Source of the DNA: an uncultured Porphyromonadaceae bacterium
Lineage (GTDB): Bacteria > Bacteroidota > Bacteroidia > Bacteroidales > Muribaculaceae
Assembly: GCA_900548975.1 (NCBI GenBank)
Contig: URMS01000006.1
Coordinates: 69,552 to 133,551 of the forward strand
DNA: 64,000 bases
Direction: 5' to 3'
Shown: piece by piece, positions 16,874 to 24,701 of the stretch
Numbering within the stretch: the stretch's first letter is position 1
How the letters are laid out: every line of letters starts with the position of its first letter
Position numbers and translations under genes: made by a program
The notes under the pieces: generated by a model
Seen by the model: only the letters and a program-made list of their open reading frames with translations
Database searches by the model: none
Told to the model about the DNA's origin: nothing

Positions 16874-16910
16874 GCGCCGAAAAATACCTCGGCACCTCGC
16901 TGTTTGCACC
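16874..16910 (+). repeat. Truncated copy of the cysK 3' end
   Basis: These bases repeat the cysK coding end that starts at 16536 (GCGCCGAAAAATACCTC...) with few changes, and stop where a further palindrome (CACCCGC...GCGGGTC, 16907-16925) begins. The copy is in the same orientation and reads AEKYLGTSLFAP in frame. Confidence 0.85.
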
Positions 16911-16940
16911 CGCTCGCCGCGGGTCTCCGTGTCGCAACCG

Positions 16941-16990
16941 TGCCGAAAAATACCTCAGCACCGCGCTGTTTGCTCCATTTGCCGACTGAA
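16941..16990 (+). repeat. Second copy of the cysK 3' end, including the stop codon
   Basis: This segment matches 16537-16586 with about three substitutions and encodes AEKYLSTALFAPFAD followed by TGA. With the partial copy at 16874 it makes a three-unit series of cysK tail sequence interleaved with palindromes. The 451 bases between cysK and the next gene contain nothing else that I can identify. Confidence 0.88.
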
Positions 16991-17036
16991 CCGGAGGGGG
17001 CGTGTTTTTGTTCTTGTATGAAAACACTGTTTTGTT

Positions 17037-17552
17037 ATGAAAAAGTTTATTTTGGCACTGTGTGCTGTGTTTGCCGTGACGGCGGGTGCGTTCGCCATGA
17101 ACCTGAAGGAGGCCTTCGAGGCTCTCTCCGATATACCCAATATCAATGTCAGGGCTGCCGACTATAATCTGCCCATGGTGATAGACGGCGTGCACAACGG
17201 CCGTGTGGCCGCTGCCTATAATCTTAATGAGGCTCAGATAGCCGAATCGGGCACGGCGGCCTTTGCGCTACTCAATCGTGTGCCTATTGCGCGTATGATA
17301 AACGGAGGATGTAATGGCGACGTGGCGGCGTTCGTATATGCCGAGCCCGACGGCAATGGTGCCAACGATGTGCTGATAGCTGTAATGAGCGGCTATCGTG
17401 GCTCGGTGGTATTCGTGTACGGCACAATTGATAATGCCGTGAGGGATGCGGTTCAGAATGCCGATTTTGAAATGAAAGGCAACTTCCTGAAAATGGATGC
17501 CAATCTGCCCGAAGGCTCCGAACTGAGCATAGTGATAAGCAAAGCCCGATAG
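17037..17552 (+). CDS. Small secreted protein of unknown function
   Basis: The protein has 171 residues. The first 20 (MKKFILALCAVFAVTAGAFA) are a clear signal peptide without a lipobox, so the product should be periplasmic or secreted. The remainder is a single small alpha/beta domain, with LKEAFEALSDIPNINVRAAD near the start and a glycine-rich strand pair VLIAVMSGYRGSVVFVYGT near the middle, ending in SELSIVISKAR. I do not recognise the family with confidence. It stands alone between the cysK repeat region and a bidirectional terminator. Confidence 0.75.
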   Translation: MKKFILALCAVFAVTAGAFAMNLKEAFEALSDIPNINVRAADYNLPMVIDGVHNGRVAAAYNLNEAQIAESGTAAFALLNRVPIARMINGGCNGDVAAFVYAEPDGNGANDVLIAVMSGYRGSVVFVYGTIDNAVRDAVQNADFEMKGNFLKMDANLPEGSELSIVISKAR

Positions 17553-17584
17553 CGCGACTTTGGCAGGAAACTTGTGGATAAAAG

Positions 17585-17616
17585 AAAAGCCGGCGAAAAA
17601 TCGTCGGCTTTTGTTG
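17585..17616. terminator. Bidirectional terminator
   Basis: AAAAGCCGGCG (17585-17595) pairs with CGTCGGCTTTT (17602-17612) over 11 bp with one G-T pair. A-tract and T-tract flank it on both sides, so it can end the plus-strand secreted-protein gene and the minus-strand tRNA-Val transcript. Confidence 0.8.
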
Positions 17617-17618
17617 TG

Positions 17619-17693
17619 TGGGCGCTGAGGGATTCGAACCCCCGACCCTCTGCTTGTAAGGCAGACGCTCTGAACCAGCTGAGCTAAGCGCCC
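17619..17693 (-). tRNA. tRNA-Val (anticodon TAC), copy 2
   Basis: Acceptor GGGCGCT/AGCGCCC, D arm with AGCTCAGCTGGT, anticodon TAC at 17658-17656, T loop TTCGAAT. No encoded CCA. The sequence is identical to the copy at 17731-17805, so this is a tandem duplication sharing one promoter. Confidence 0.97.
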
Positions 17694-17730
17694 TTTCGGG
17701 ATGGCTTGTGACAAGAAAGAAATTGGTTAG

Positions 17731-17805
17731 TGGGCGCTGAGGGATTCGAACCCCCGACCCTCTGCTTGTAAGGCAGACGCTCTGAACCAGCTGAGCTAAG
17801 CGCCC
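17731..17805 (-). tRNA. tRNA-Val (anticodon TAC), copy 1
   Basis: Promoter-proximal copy of the tandem pair, with anticodon TAC at 17770-17768 and all arms intact. The 37 bases between the copies hold no terminator. Confidence 0.97.
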
Positions 17806-17824
17806 TTTCTTGTCAAAAGCGATG

Positions 17825-17856
17825 CAAAGTTAGGCAGTTTTTTTGACACCTCCAAA
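17825..17856 (-). promoter_or_regulatory. Promoter of the tRNA-Val pair
   Basis: On the minus strand TTTG (17856-17853), exactly 20 bases, TAACTTTG (17832-17825). This is a full consensus match, with expected start near 17819, about 14 bases before the first tRNA. Confidence 0.85.
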
Positions 17857-18010
17857 TTTTTGCGCAACTTTTTTTGAAAAAGCGTGAAAAAATATGCTGA
17901 GACACGCCCTGAGGCCGTCCGAGAAGGCATCTGAAGAGCGGGAGAGTACCTCGTTTCAAGTGTGCTGGAAAGTATTTGTGAAAGTGAAACGGCAGAAAAT
18001 GCGGCAAAAA

Positions 18011-18042
18011 GTTGCGTGGCTGACATAAAATGCGTACTTTTG
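18011..18042 (+). promoter_or_regulatory. Promoter of gdhA
   Basis: GTTG (18011-18014), 20 bases, TACTTTTG (18035-18042). The ATG follows 31 bases after the -7 box. Confidence 0.75.
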
Positions 18043-18073
18043 CGCATCATTTCCAAATCAAGGTAAATTTCAG

Positions 18074-19414
18074 ATGAAAACATCAGAAGTGCTGGCAGAT
18101 TTGCGTCTGCGTTTCCCCAACGAGCCGGAATATCATCAGGCCGTGGAAGAAGTCCTCTCCTCAATCGAAGACCTTTGCAATCAACGCCCCGAATACGACC
18201 GCATGGGGCTGATAGAGCGGCTCTGTATCCCTGACCGTATTTTTGCATTCCGTGTATCGTGGGTCGACGACAAGGGCCGCGTGCGCAACAACATGGGATA
18301 TCGCGTGCAGCACAGCAACGCCATCGGCCCGTACAAGGGCGGTATCCGCTTCCATGCTTCGGTCAATCTGTCGATTCTCAAGTTCCTTGCTTTCGAACAG
18401 ACATTCAAGAATTCGCTCACCACACTCGCCATGGGCGGTGCCAAGGGCGGCAGCGATTTCTCGCCCCGCGGCAAAAGCAATATGGAGATCATGCGCTTCT
18501 GCCAGGCTTTCGTGGCCGAGCTGTGGCGCCAGATCGGAGCCGACACCGATGTTCCCGCAGGCGATATCGGCGTGGGAGCGCGCGAGGTCGGCTATATGTA
18601 CGGCTACTATAAGAAGATGGCCCGCGAATTTACCGGCACATTCACCGGCAAGGGCATATCCTTCGGCGGCTCGCTCATGCGCCCCGAGGCTACCGGCTAC
18701 GGCAACTGCTACTTCCTGCTCAACATGCTCGCCACACGCGGTATCGACATCAAGGGCAAGCGTGTGGCCATCTCCGGTTCGGGCAATGTTGCCAACTATA
18801 CCGCTCAGAAGCTGCTGCAGCTTGGCGCCAAGGTGGTGTCGATGAGCGATTCGAGCGGCTGCATCATTGCACCCGACGGTCTCACCCAGGAGCAGTTCGA
18901 TTTTATCTTCGATCTGAAGACATATCAGGCCGGACGCCTGTCGGAGGTGCCCGAGCAGTATCCCGACATCCAGTACCACTCGGGCCAGCGCCCCTGGAAA
19001 CTGGTGCAGTGTGACATCGCCATGCCCTCGGCCACTCAGAACGAGCTCGACGAGAGCGATGCCGAGGCTCTGCTCGCCGGCGGATGCTTCGCCGTGAGCG
19101 AGGGCGCCAACATGCCTTCGACGCCCGGCGCGGTGCACCGTTTCATCGACGCGCGCATACTCTACGCCCCGGGCAAGGCTGCCAATGCGGGCGGTGTGGC
19201 AACATCGGGCCTTGAGATGGCTCAGAACTCGCAGAAGCTGTCGTGGACTGCCGAAGAGGTCGACGCCAAGCTACAGTCCATTATGGCCAATATCCATGCC
19301 AAGTGCGTGCAGTACGGCCGTGTCGACGACAACTACGTGAATTATGTCCGTGGCGCCAACATCGCCGGCTTCATCAAGGTCGCCGACGCCATGATGGCAC
19401 AGGGAATCCTATAA
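18074..19414 (+). CDS. gdhA: NADP-type glutamate dehydrogenase
   Basis: The protein has 446 residues, the normal length of hexameric small-subunit GDH. The substrate domain has GPYKGGIRFHASVN and the catalytic lysine segment GGAKGGSDFSPRGKS. AGDIGVGAREVGYMYG follows, and the nucleotide-binding domain carries VAISGSGNVANYTAQKL. It aminates 2-oxoglutarate with ammonia to give glutamate in the cytosol, the main ammonia entry route in Bacteroidales together with the glutamine synthetase encoded nearby on the other strand. It is monocistronic: own promoter upstream and a terminator 27 bases after the stop. Confidence 0.96.
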   Translation: MKTSEVLADLRLRFPNEPEYHQAVEEVLSSIEDLCNQRPEYDRMGLIERLCIPDRIFAFRVSWVDDKGRVRNNMGYRVQHSNAIGPYKGGIRFHASVNLSILKFLAFEQTFKNSLTTLAMGGAKGGSDFSPRGKSNMEIMRFCQAFVAELWRQIGADTDVPAGDIGVGAREVGYMYGYYKKMAREFTGTFTGKGISFGGSLMRPEATGYGNCYFLLNMLATRGIDIKGKRVAISGSGNVANYTAQKLLQLGAKVVSMSDSSGCIIAPDGLTQEQFDFIFDLKTYQAGRLSEVPEQYPDIQYHSGQRPWKLVQCDIAMPSATQNELDESDAEALLAGGCFAVSEGANMPSTPGAVHRFIDARILYAPGKAANAGGVATSGLEMAQNSQKLSWTAEEVDAKLQSIMANIHAKCVQYGRVDDNYVNYVRGANIAGFIKVADAMMAQGIL

Positions 19415-19440
19415 AGGTCTTATCAAGATTAATGGTCTGT

Positions 19441-19480
19441 CTCTGAAGAAGGTAATCAGCCTCCTTCAGAGGCTTTTTTC
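19441..19480 (+). terminator. Rho-independent terminator of gdhA
   Basis: CTCTGAAG (19441-19448) pairs with CTTCAGAG (19464-19471), then GC and six T (19474-19479). Confidence 0.85.
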
Positions 19481-19490
19481 TTCTGCAATT

Positions 19491-19540
19491 AGCCCGGCAT
19501 GCGCATGCCGGGCTATTCATAATCTACCTCCTGCGGAGGT
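19491..19540. repeat. Two palindromes between gdhA and GH89 gene
   Basis: Positions 19491-19514 are a perfect 24-base palindrome with half-site AGCCCGGCATGC. Positions 19526-19540 read ACCTCC-TGC-GGAGGT. They lie just past the end of the minus-strand GH89 gene and may act as its terminator or mRNA 3' protection. No clean T-tract follows. Confidence 0.6.
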
Positions 19541-19583
19541 TATTCAGCCGTCGTAAAAAGGAGTCTTGTTTTATCACTTTCTC

Positions 19584-21752
19584 CTACCGGCCGAAGACGG
19601 TGGTGAAGACGCTGCGGGCGGTGTCGATGCAGTCGCCGTCGGCGGTGGCCGCGTAGCTGTTGTGGCTCAGTGTCCAGGGCTCTTCCATGGCGTAATAGTC
19701 GAGCTGAGCGAGCGGTTTGCCGTCGAAAACATCGGTAAGTGTCTGCCAGAAGGCCTGCCAGCGCGGATAGTAGAAGTCGCGCAGCATGCCGTTCCACTCT
19801 TTGTGGGCATAGTCGCGGAGTCCGCCTTCGTTGGCGCACACGCGCGGTCCCCACGTGCTTATCTGCACGCGGGCGTTCCACTCGTAGAGGTCTTTTTCGG
19901 CTTCGGTGGTGCCGGCATTGCGGGCTTTGGCTATCCACGAGCCTACGCGGAATTCGGGCCGTGTGGCCAGCAGACGGTCCTGGAGCAGCAGCATATCGAG
20001 GAAGCGGGCGCTGCCGGTCTCGAAAGCCTTGCGGTCGAAGCATTTGTAGGCACCGATGGCGGCATGGTATGTGCGGCGTCCTTCGTCGGCTACGGCCTGG
20101 CGTACTATGTCGACGAGGTCGTACTCGAAGTTGTTTATGCCTCGGAAGTCTTCGGCGGCCTCGAGCATCAGTCGGGCGGCGCGGGCGGTCGATGTGGGGT
20201 CGTAGTAGTTCTTCATCTTCGACCAGCTCGACACCTGGAATACGTCGAGCCCGGGTCGTGCACAGAATATCGACTCGTGCGGACCCTGCTGTATGTTTCC
20301 GGCCGGGGCGTTGTAGATGCCGTCGGCGAGGATGAGCCATGCGTCGTACACGCGGCTGTCGAAACGGCCGTAGCGGGCCTCGATATAGGAGCGGAGCCAC
20401 TCTTCCTTGGTGGGCACGGTGTCGGTCCAGGGCAGATCGGACATCAGTTCGTACATCACCGGATTGTTCTCCGAGCCTTCCATGGTGAATCCGGTGCCGA
20501 GGCAGTGCTTGCCGAGGGGATGGGTGGCTATCTGACGGTAATTGTCGAGGGTCTCGTCCATGCGTCCGTGCAGGCCTACGTTGGCGCCGAAATTACCGAG
20601 CATGCACATGAGCCAGTTGTGCTCGCCGAAGCCTCCTTCGCGTTTTGCCGGCGATTCGATGCCCCACATGGGCTTGCACTCGGCGAAAAGGTCGAGAATA
20701 ATCAGTTCGCCCGGCTCGAGACCGTCGAGCATAGGCTGCCGCGGATTTTTATCCCAGCCCTGCACCACCCAGCGGGCATGCGGATTGACGCGTTTCATGG
20801 CTGCCATGATGGCGCGGCCTCCGGCTGTGAAGTCGAACTGACCGGCGTCGCGGCATTCGTGGAAGGGATCCATGGAGTAGAATTCGGCCTTGCCGAAGAG
20901 TTTCTGCTGTTCTTTGTAGTACAGATCGGCAAGATCGTCGAAGCGCGGATCGGTAGGGTAGATGAACGACGGGCGGGTAAAGCCGTTCCACAATGGCGAT
21001 TTGACCACGTTTAGGCCCAGTTTGGCATCGGCATTGCTCGGCATCATGCCGCTGTAGCCCGGCAGTACGGGCTTGATGCCGTATTCCTTCATGCGGGCCA
21101 GAATCTTCTTCTGCAGTGCTTCCTGAGCCGTGTACCAGCTGTCGGGCAGAGGGCCGCCCCAGCCTTCGAGATTGTTCATGGCCCACCAGGCCAGAAATGC
21201 CGGTCCGGCCACGAAGGCGTTCACCTCGTCAGTGGTATATCCAAGAGTCATGAGCATGTTGCGCCACACGCATTCCTGGCCTACGGCGGCGAGCGGCATG
21301 TTCACGCCGTGTAGCGCCATCCAGTCGATTTCGCGCTCCCAGCGGTCCCAGTCCCAGAAGGGCATTGCGTAGGAGTATGTGCAGTAGTTGAAATCGTAGC
21401 GCAGCTTTTTGTCAGTGCTGCGGCGCACTGTCGAGTCGGGGAGCACCGGCCGGTCGGGGATACGGGCATTCATGCAGTTCCACGTCAGATGCACGTGGGC
21501 CACATTCTTAAGGTACCAGTTGAGGCCGGCGGCTATGCTTATATAGTTGTTGCCCTCGATGCGCACCTTGGAGCCCTGGCGGCCGACCTCGAAGAAGTCG
21601 CGTCCGTCGGGAGATGCTTTGATGCGGGTAACGAATTTTTTAGAGGCTCCCGGGTCGATGCGCTCGAGCAGTCCGTCGACAGGATTGGCGGCCTGCACCA
21701 GCATGGCCGCAATGGCCAGCAGGCACGACAGGATAAAGATGCGTCGTTTCAT
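19584..21752 (-). CDS. GH89 alpha-N-acetylglucosaminidase (NAGLU family)
   Basis: The protein has 722 residues with a signal peptide (MKRRIFILSCLLAIAAMLVQA). It follows the NAGLU three-domain plan: N-terminal alpha/beta domain with the substrate-entry block YDFNYCTYSYAMPFWDWDRW (about residues 115-135), a TIM barrel with WMALHGVNMPLA, GYTTDEVNAF, FYSMDPFHE (conserved Glu near 280) and EGSENNPVMYELMSDLPW (second conserved Glu), then an all-helical C-terminal domain. The family removes terminal alpha-linked GlcNAc from heparan sulfate or mucin glycans. It lies 45 bases after GH30 and follows a porin, which suggests a host-glycan harvesting operon; the exact glycan is inference. Confidence 0.92.
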   Translation of the reverse strand: MKRRIFILSCLLAIAAMLVQAANPVDGLLERIDPGASKKFVTRIKASPDGRDFFEVGRQGSKVRIEGNNYISIAAGLNWYLKNVAHVHLTWNCMNARIPDRPVLPDSTVRRSTDKKLRYDFNYCTYSYAMPFWDWDRWEREIDWMALHGVNMPLAAVGQECVWRNMLMTLGYTTDEVNAFVAGPAFLAWWAMNNLEGWGGPLPDSWYTAQEALQKKILARMKEYGIKPVLPGYSGMMPSNADAKLGLNVVKSPLWNGFTRPSFIYPTDPRFDDLADLYYKEQQKLFGKAEFYSMDPFHECRDAGQFDFTAGGRAIMAAMKRVNPHARWVVQGWDKNPRQPMLDGLEPGELIILDLFAECKPMWGIESPAKREGGFGEHNWLMCMLGNFGANVGLHGRMDETLDNYRQIATHPLGKHCLGTGFTMEGSENNPVMYELMSDLPWTDTVPTKEEWLRSYIEARYGRFDSRVYDAWLILADGIYNAPAGNIQQGPHESIFCARPGLDVFQVSSWSKMKNYYDPTSTARAARLMLEAAEDFRGINNFEYDLVDIVRQAVADEGRRTYHAAIGAYKCFDRKAFETGSARFLDMLLLQDRLLATRPEFRVGSWIAKARNAGTTEAEKDLYEWNARVQISTWGPRVCANEGGLRDYAHKEWNGMLRDFYYPRWQAFWQTLTDVFDGKPLAQLDYYAMEEPWTLSHNSYAATADGDCIDTARSVFTTVFGR

Positions 21753-21797
21753 GGTTTTGCAGTCGGTGATTTGATTGTCGACTGCAAAAATACGAAA

Positions 21798-23264
21798 TTA
21801 GTCGGTATATGTGGCAAGAGTATGCGGACCGAGTGCGATATTGAGGTATCGTTTGCCCACGGGCACGGCCAGGCGCTGCCTGCTGTCGGTGAGATTGGCG
21901 GCGGCTACGACTGTGGAGCCGTCGGGGGCTGTTGCCACGAGCACAGGCGTGTCGCCGCCCTGCCAGGCTGTGATGCGGCTGCCTTCGGGGATGAATTGCG
22001 AGTAGTGGCGCACGGCATAGTATTCGGGCGTGAGGGTGTAGGTGCCGGTGGTCGAATCGACGCGTATGAGGGCGTTCTGCTTCCATCCCCATCCGCTGCA
22101 GCCGTCGTCGGCGAGGATGAAATTCCAGAAAGTATAGTCCTGGGCGCCGTTGCCAAGGTAGTGGTTTATGCGTTCGAAGGTGTGCTCGGCGGCTTTCCAG
22201 TCGAACGATCCCCAACCGCACTCGCCCTCGGTCTGCACATAGCGGTAGCGGGGATATTTGGCGCGTATGGCAGGCAGTATCTGTCCGCCTTCCCACTGGA
22301 AGCCGACGCCTTTGACGGTGGCCGGCATGAGGCTGTCGGAGAGTACCTTGTCGATAACGTCGTAGCGGTTGGTGTTGATGGTGCCGAAGTATATGTCGAC
22401 CTCCGGGTGGCTCCTGGCGAGCGTCGGGCCGAGATAGCGGGTGTTGAAGAGCACTATGCCTTCGGGAGTCCACGCGCAGCCCGGGTAGGGAGTGTAGCTC
22501 CACGACTCATTCTGGAACATGACCATGCCGATAGGTATGTTTTCGCCGGCATAGGCGTCGATGAACCGGCCGAAGTAGCGGGCATAGGCGTCGAGATAGC
22601 GGGGATCCATTATAAAATAATCGTTCTCCGACAATTTCGGCGGGAAGATGCCTTTGGGCGCCTTGTAGTCAACGCGGTTGAGGTCGGGCTGACCGGCGAA
22701 GAGCAGGGCGTCCTTGCGCGGGTCCATGGTGTTGGTGGCGTCGGAGCGCACTGGGTAGTCGGCGTTGATTTTCATCCATGACGGCGGGCACCACGGCGAT
22801 GCCCAGAATGTCATGCCCGGACAAAGAGCCTGGGCGCTGTGGATGAAGGGTATGATGGCCTGCCGGTCGCGGTCGATATTGAAGTATGCGAGGTCGAAAT
22901 CGCCGGCGACCTCGTCGCAGCTGTACCAGTCGCGGGCGTAGTCGTTGGCGTTGACGGGTATGCGGCCCATGGTTATGCGCAGGTCGCCTTCGGGCGAGAA
23001 TACTTTGTGCATCACCTCGGCGCTGTCGGCCGCGGAGAGCATGCGCAGGGCGTCGTAGCCGCGTTCGTTGAAGCATGTGCCCCAGCGGCCGAATTCTATC
23101 GGCTCGGCGAGCGGTTCTACTGTTTTTCCCGACGGACGGCCGGAGAGTTTCACCTTTCCGGAGGCTTTCCAGGGTTCGTTTTCGCTTGTGGTGACGCAGT
23201 CGAATGTCCGGGCGCAGACACCGGCGGTACAGAGCACGGCGGCTATGGCACAAATTGCTTTCAT
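21798..23264 (-). CDS. GH30-family glycoside hydrolase (glucosylceramidase-like)
   Basis: The protein has 488 residues from the ATG at 23264, the first one giving a proper signal peptide (MKAICAIAAVLCTAGVCA). The TIM barrel shows TFWASPWCPPSWMK, the acid/base motif MVMFQNESWSYTPY (Glu near 230) and the nucleophile motif YVQTEGECGWGSFDW (Glu near 320), followed by the C-terminal beta-domain with AVRHYSQFIPEGSR. The family includes beta-glucosidases, beta-xylosidases, fucosidases and glucocerebrosidases; substrate is open. It lies 66 bases after the porin gene and 45 before GH89, same strand. Confidence 0.9.
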   Translation of the reverse strand: MKAICAIAAVLCTAGVCARTFDCVTTSENEPWKASGKVKLSGRPSGKTVEPLAEPIEFGRWGTCFNERGYDALRMLSAADSAEVMHKVFSPEGDLRITMGRIPVNANDYARDWYSCDEVAGDFDLAYFNIDRDRQAIIPFIHSAQALCPGMTFWASPWCPPSWMKINADYPVRSDATNTMDPRKDALLFAGQPDLNRVDYKAPKGIFPPKLSENDYFIMDPRYLDAYARYFGRFIDAYAGENIPIGMVMFQNESWSYTPYPGCAWTPEGIVLFNTRYLGPTLARSHPEVDIYFGTINTNRYDVIDKVLSDSLMPATVKGVGFQWEGGQILPAIRAKYPRYRYVQTEGECGWGSFDWKAAEHTFERINHYLGNGAQDYTFWNFILADDGCSGWGWKQNALIRVDSTTGTYTLTPEYYAVRHYSQFIPEGSRITAWQGGDTPVLVATAPDGSTVVAAANLTDSRQRLAVPVGKRYLNIALGPHTLATYTD

Positions 23265-23330
23265 CGGTATTTTATCGGTATATTTATAGATTTCCGGTAA
23301 ATATACGAATAAAAGCGGCGCGGCACTCAA

Positions 23331-24644
23331 TCAGAAGGAGAACATGCACATTATTTCTGCGCGGCGGGCGTAGCGGTGCTCGCGGCTGAAGTTGCCGCGC
23401 TTGCCGATGTTGAATTCCGCGCCTACCTGCATGCGCGGGGTCATGTTCCAGAACACATTTGCCGTTGCCACCCATCCGTATTTGTATTCGTCGGGCGATA
23501 TGCGGTGGTCGGGCAGATAGCGCATCTGGCTCATGCTGCCGCTGACAAAAAGATTGGGCCTGAAATTATACTGCAGTCCGAGGCAGTAGCCCGCCGATGC
23601 CGGGGCATAGAGATATCCCGGGCGCTGCGGGTCGGCCACGAGGTCGTAGTTGCCCAGGAGGTCGCCCCCGAGGCTTGCATAGCCATGACCGTAGTTGCCG
23701 GTGACATAGGTGGTGATGCGGTCGGTGACGTGTGCCACCGAACTGAGCATTACACCCCATCCGACGCAGTTGTGGTTGGTGGCCGCGGGAATATCGCGGT
23801 ACGACAGCGAGCGCACTATGCCGCCCAGTCGCACGTGCTGCCCCGGTGCCCACTGGTACTGGGCGAAGGCGGCGAAATCGGGCAACCAGTTGTCGACCTT
23901 TGCCGTAGTGGTGCCGTCGGCGCCGATGGCCGTTGCCGGTGTTTCGGCCGAAACGGCGAGCACCCATTTGTCGCGTATTACCGGCATATAGCGCACCAGC
24001 ACTGATGTGGGGGTAATTTTGTTGGTCGGCCCCTGTGCGTCGATTACCGGAGGGAGCGCCGCCGGGTCGGAGAATGTAGAGGCGGCGTAGCCTACGGTGA
24101 AGTCGTTGATGATGGCGTAGGCTTTCTTGAGTTTGAAATCGCGGCTTTGGTAGCCCGTGAAGTTGGCCTCGATGTAAAGCTGGTAGTCCCCAAGAGCTTT
24201 GTTGCGGCCCAATACACGGAAGTAGAGGCAAGTACCAGACGGCGTGGTGTCGAAATGCTTCATGCGGGTCGGGTCGGGGTGTATCGGTATGAGGTACGGA
24301 GCGAAACCTGCTGCCGGAACGGCTCCTCCCCAGTCGTAATATGCGCGCATGCGCACGGCGCCACCTATGCCCATGGCGAGTTTTGCGTCTTTGCTCAGAA
24401 ATAGGAAGTAAGGTGCGGCCGGGTCGGAGAAGTGACGGAACTGTTCGTAATAGAACGCCGAAATCTGGCTGCGTATTGAGTCTTCATAAGCTACCAGGGC
24501 ACTGTCGGCGGGTTTACCGTCGAGATACACGAATTTATGGCTCGTCAGCAGCGAGTCGACCTGGCGGTCCGCCATCGTTCGGGCGGAAACTGTTTGCGCT
24601 GTAAGGAATAAGCCAAGCGCCAATGTGATGAAAATACGGTGCAC
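23331..24644 (-). CDS. Outer-membrane beta-barrel porin, DcaP-like
   Basis: The protein has 437 residues with signal MHRIFITLALGLFLTAQTVSA. A short linker follows, then a barrel with alternating beta strands (LAMGIGGAVRMRAYYDW, QLYIEANFTGYQSRDFKLKKAYA, HVRLGGIVRSLSYRDI) ending in a C-terminal aromatic residue (EIMCMFSF), the usual outer-membrane insertion signal. It resembles DcaP-type porins. The start is a GTG at 24644, because no in-frame ATG exists before residue 24. That codon lies inside a 13-bp inverted repeat (24637-24684). It heads a minus-strand group with GH30 and GH89 and probably admits their products or substrate. Confidence 0.82.
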   Translation of the reverse strand: MHRIFITLALGLFLTAQTVSARTMADRQVDSLLTSHKFVYLDGKPADSALVAYEDSIRSQISAFYYEQFRHFSDPAAPYFLFLSKDAKLAMGIGGAVRMRAYYDWGGAVPAAGFAPYLIPIHPDPTRMKHFDTTPSGTCLYFRVLGRNKALGDYQLYIEANFTGYQSRDFKLKKAYAIINDFTVGYAASTFSDPAALPPVIDAQGPTNKITPTSVLVRYMPVIRDKWVLAVSAETPATAIGADGTTTAKVDNWLPDFAAFAQYQWAPGQHVRLGGIVRSLSYRDIPAATNHNCVGWGVMLSSVAHVTDRITTYVTGNYGHGYASLGGDLLGNYDLVADPQRPGYLYAPASAGYCLGLQYNFRPNLFVSGSMSQMRYLPDHRISPDEYKYGWVATANVFWNMTPRMQVGAEFNIGKRGNFSREHRYARRAEIMCMFSF

Positions 24645-24684
24645 GATGTAATGAGCTTTTTACATCTCTTAACATCGTGCACCG
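24637..24684 (-). terminator. Hairpin between glutamine synthetase and porin genes, covering the porin start
   Basis: Arms 24672-24684 and 24637-24649 form a perfect 13-bp stem (minus-strand arm CGGTGCACGATGT) with a 22-base loop, followed on the minus strand by TATTTTC. It can end the glutamine synthetase transcript. The distal arm contains the GTG start codon of the porin gene, so it could also control its translation. Confidence 0.6.
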
Positions 24685-24701
24685 TCTAAATGTTCAGTCG
24701 C

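Noticed and set aside
16795..16989. A 64-codon frame that reads through the cysK tail copies
   Set aside because: It contains both duplicated AEKYL segments but is made of palindromic repeats and has no start signals; it is better seen as repeat DNA.
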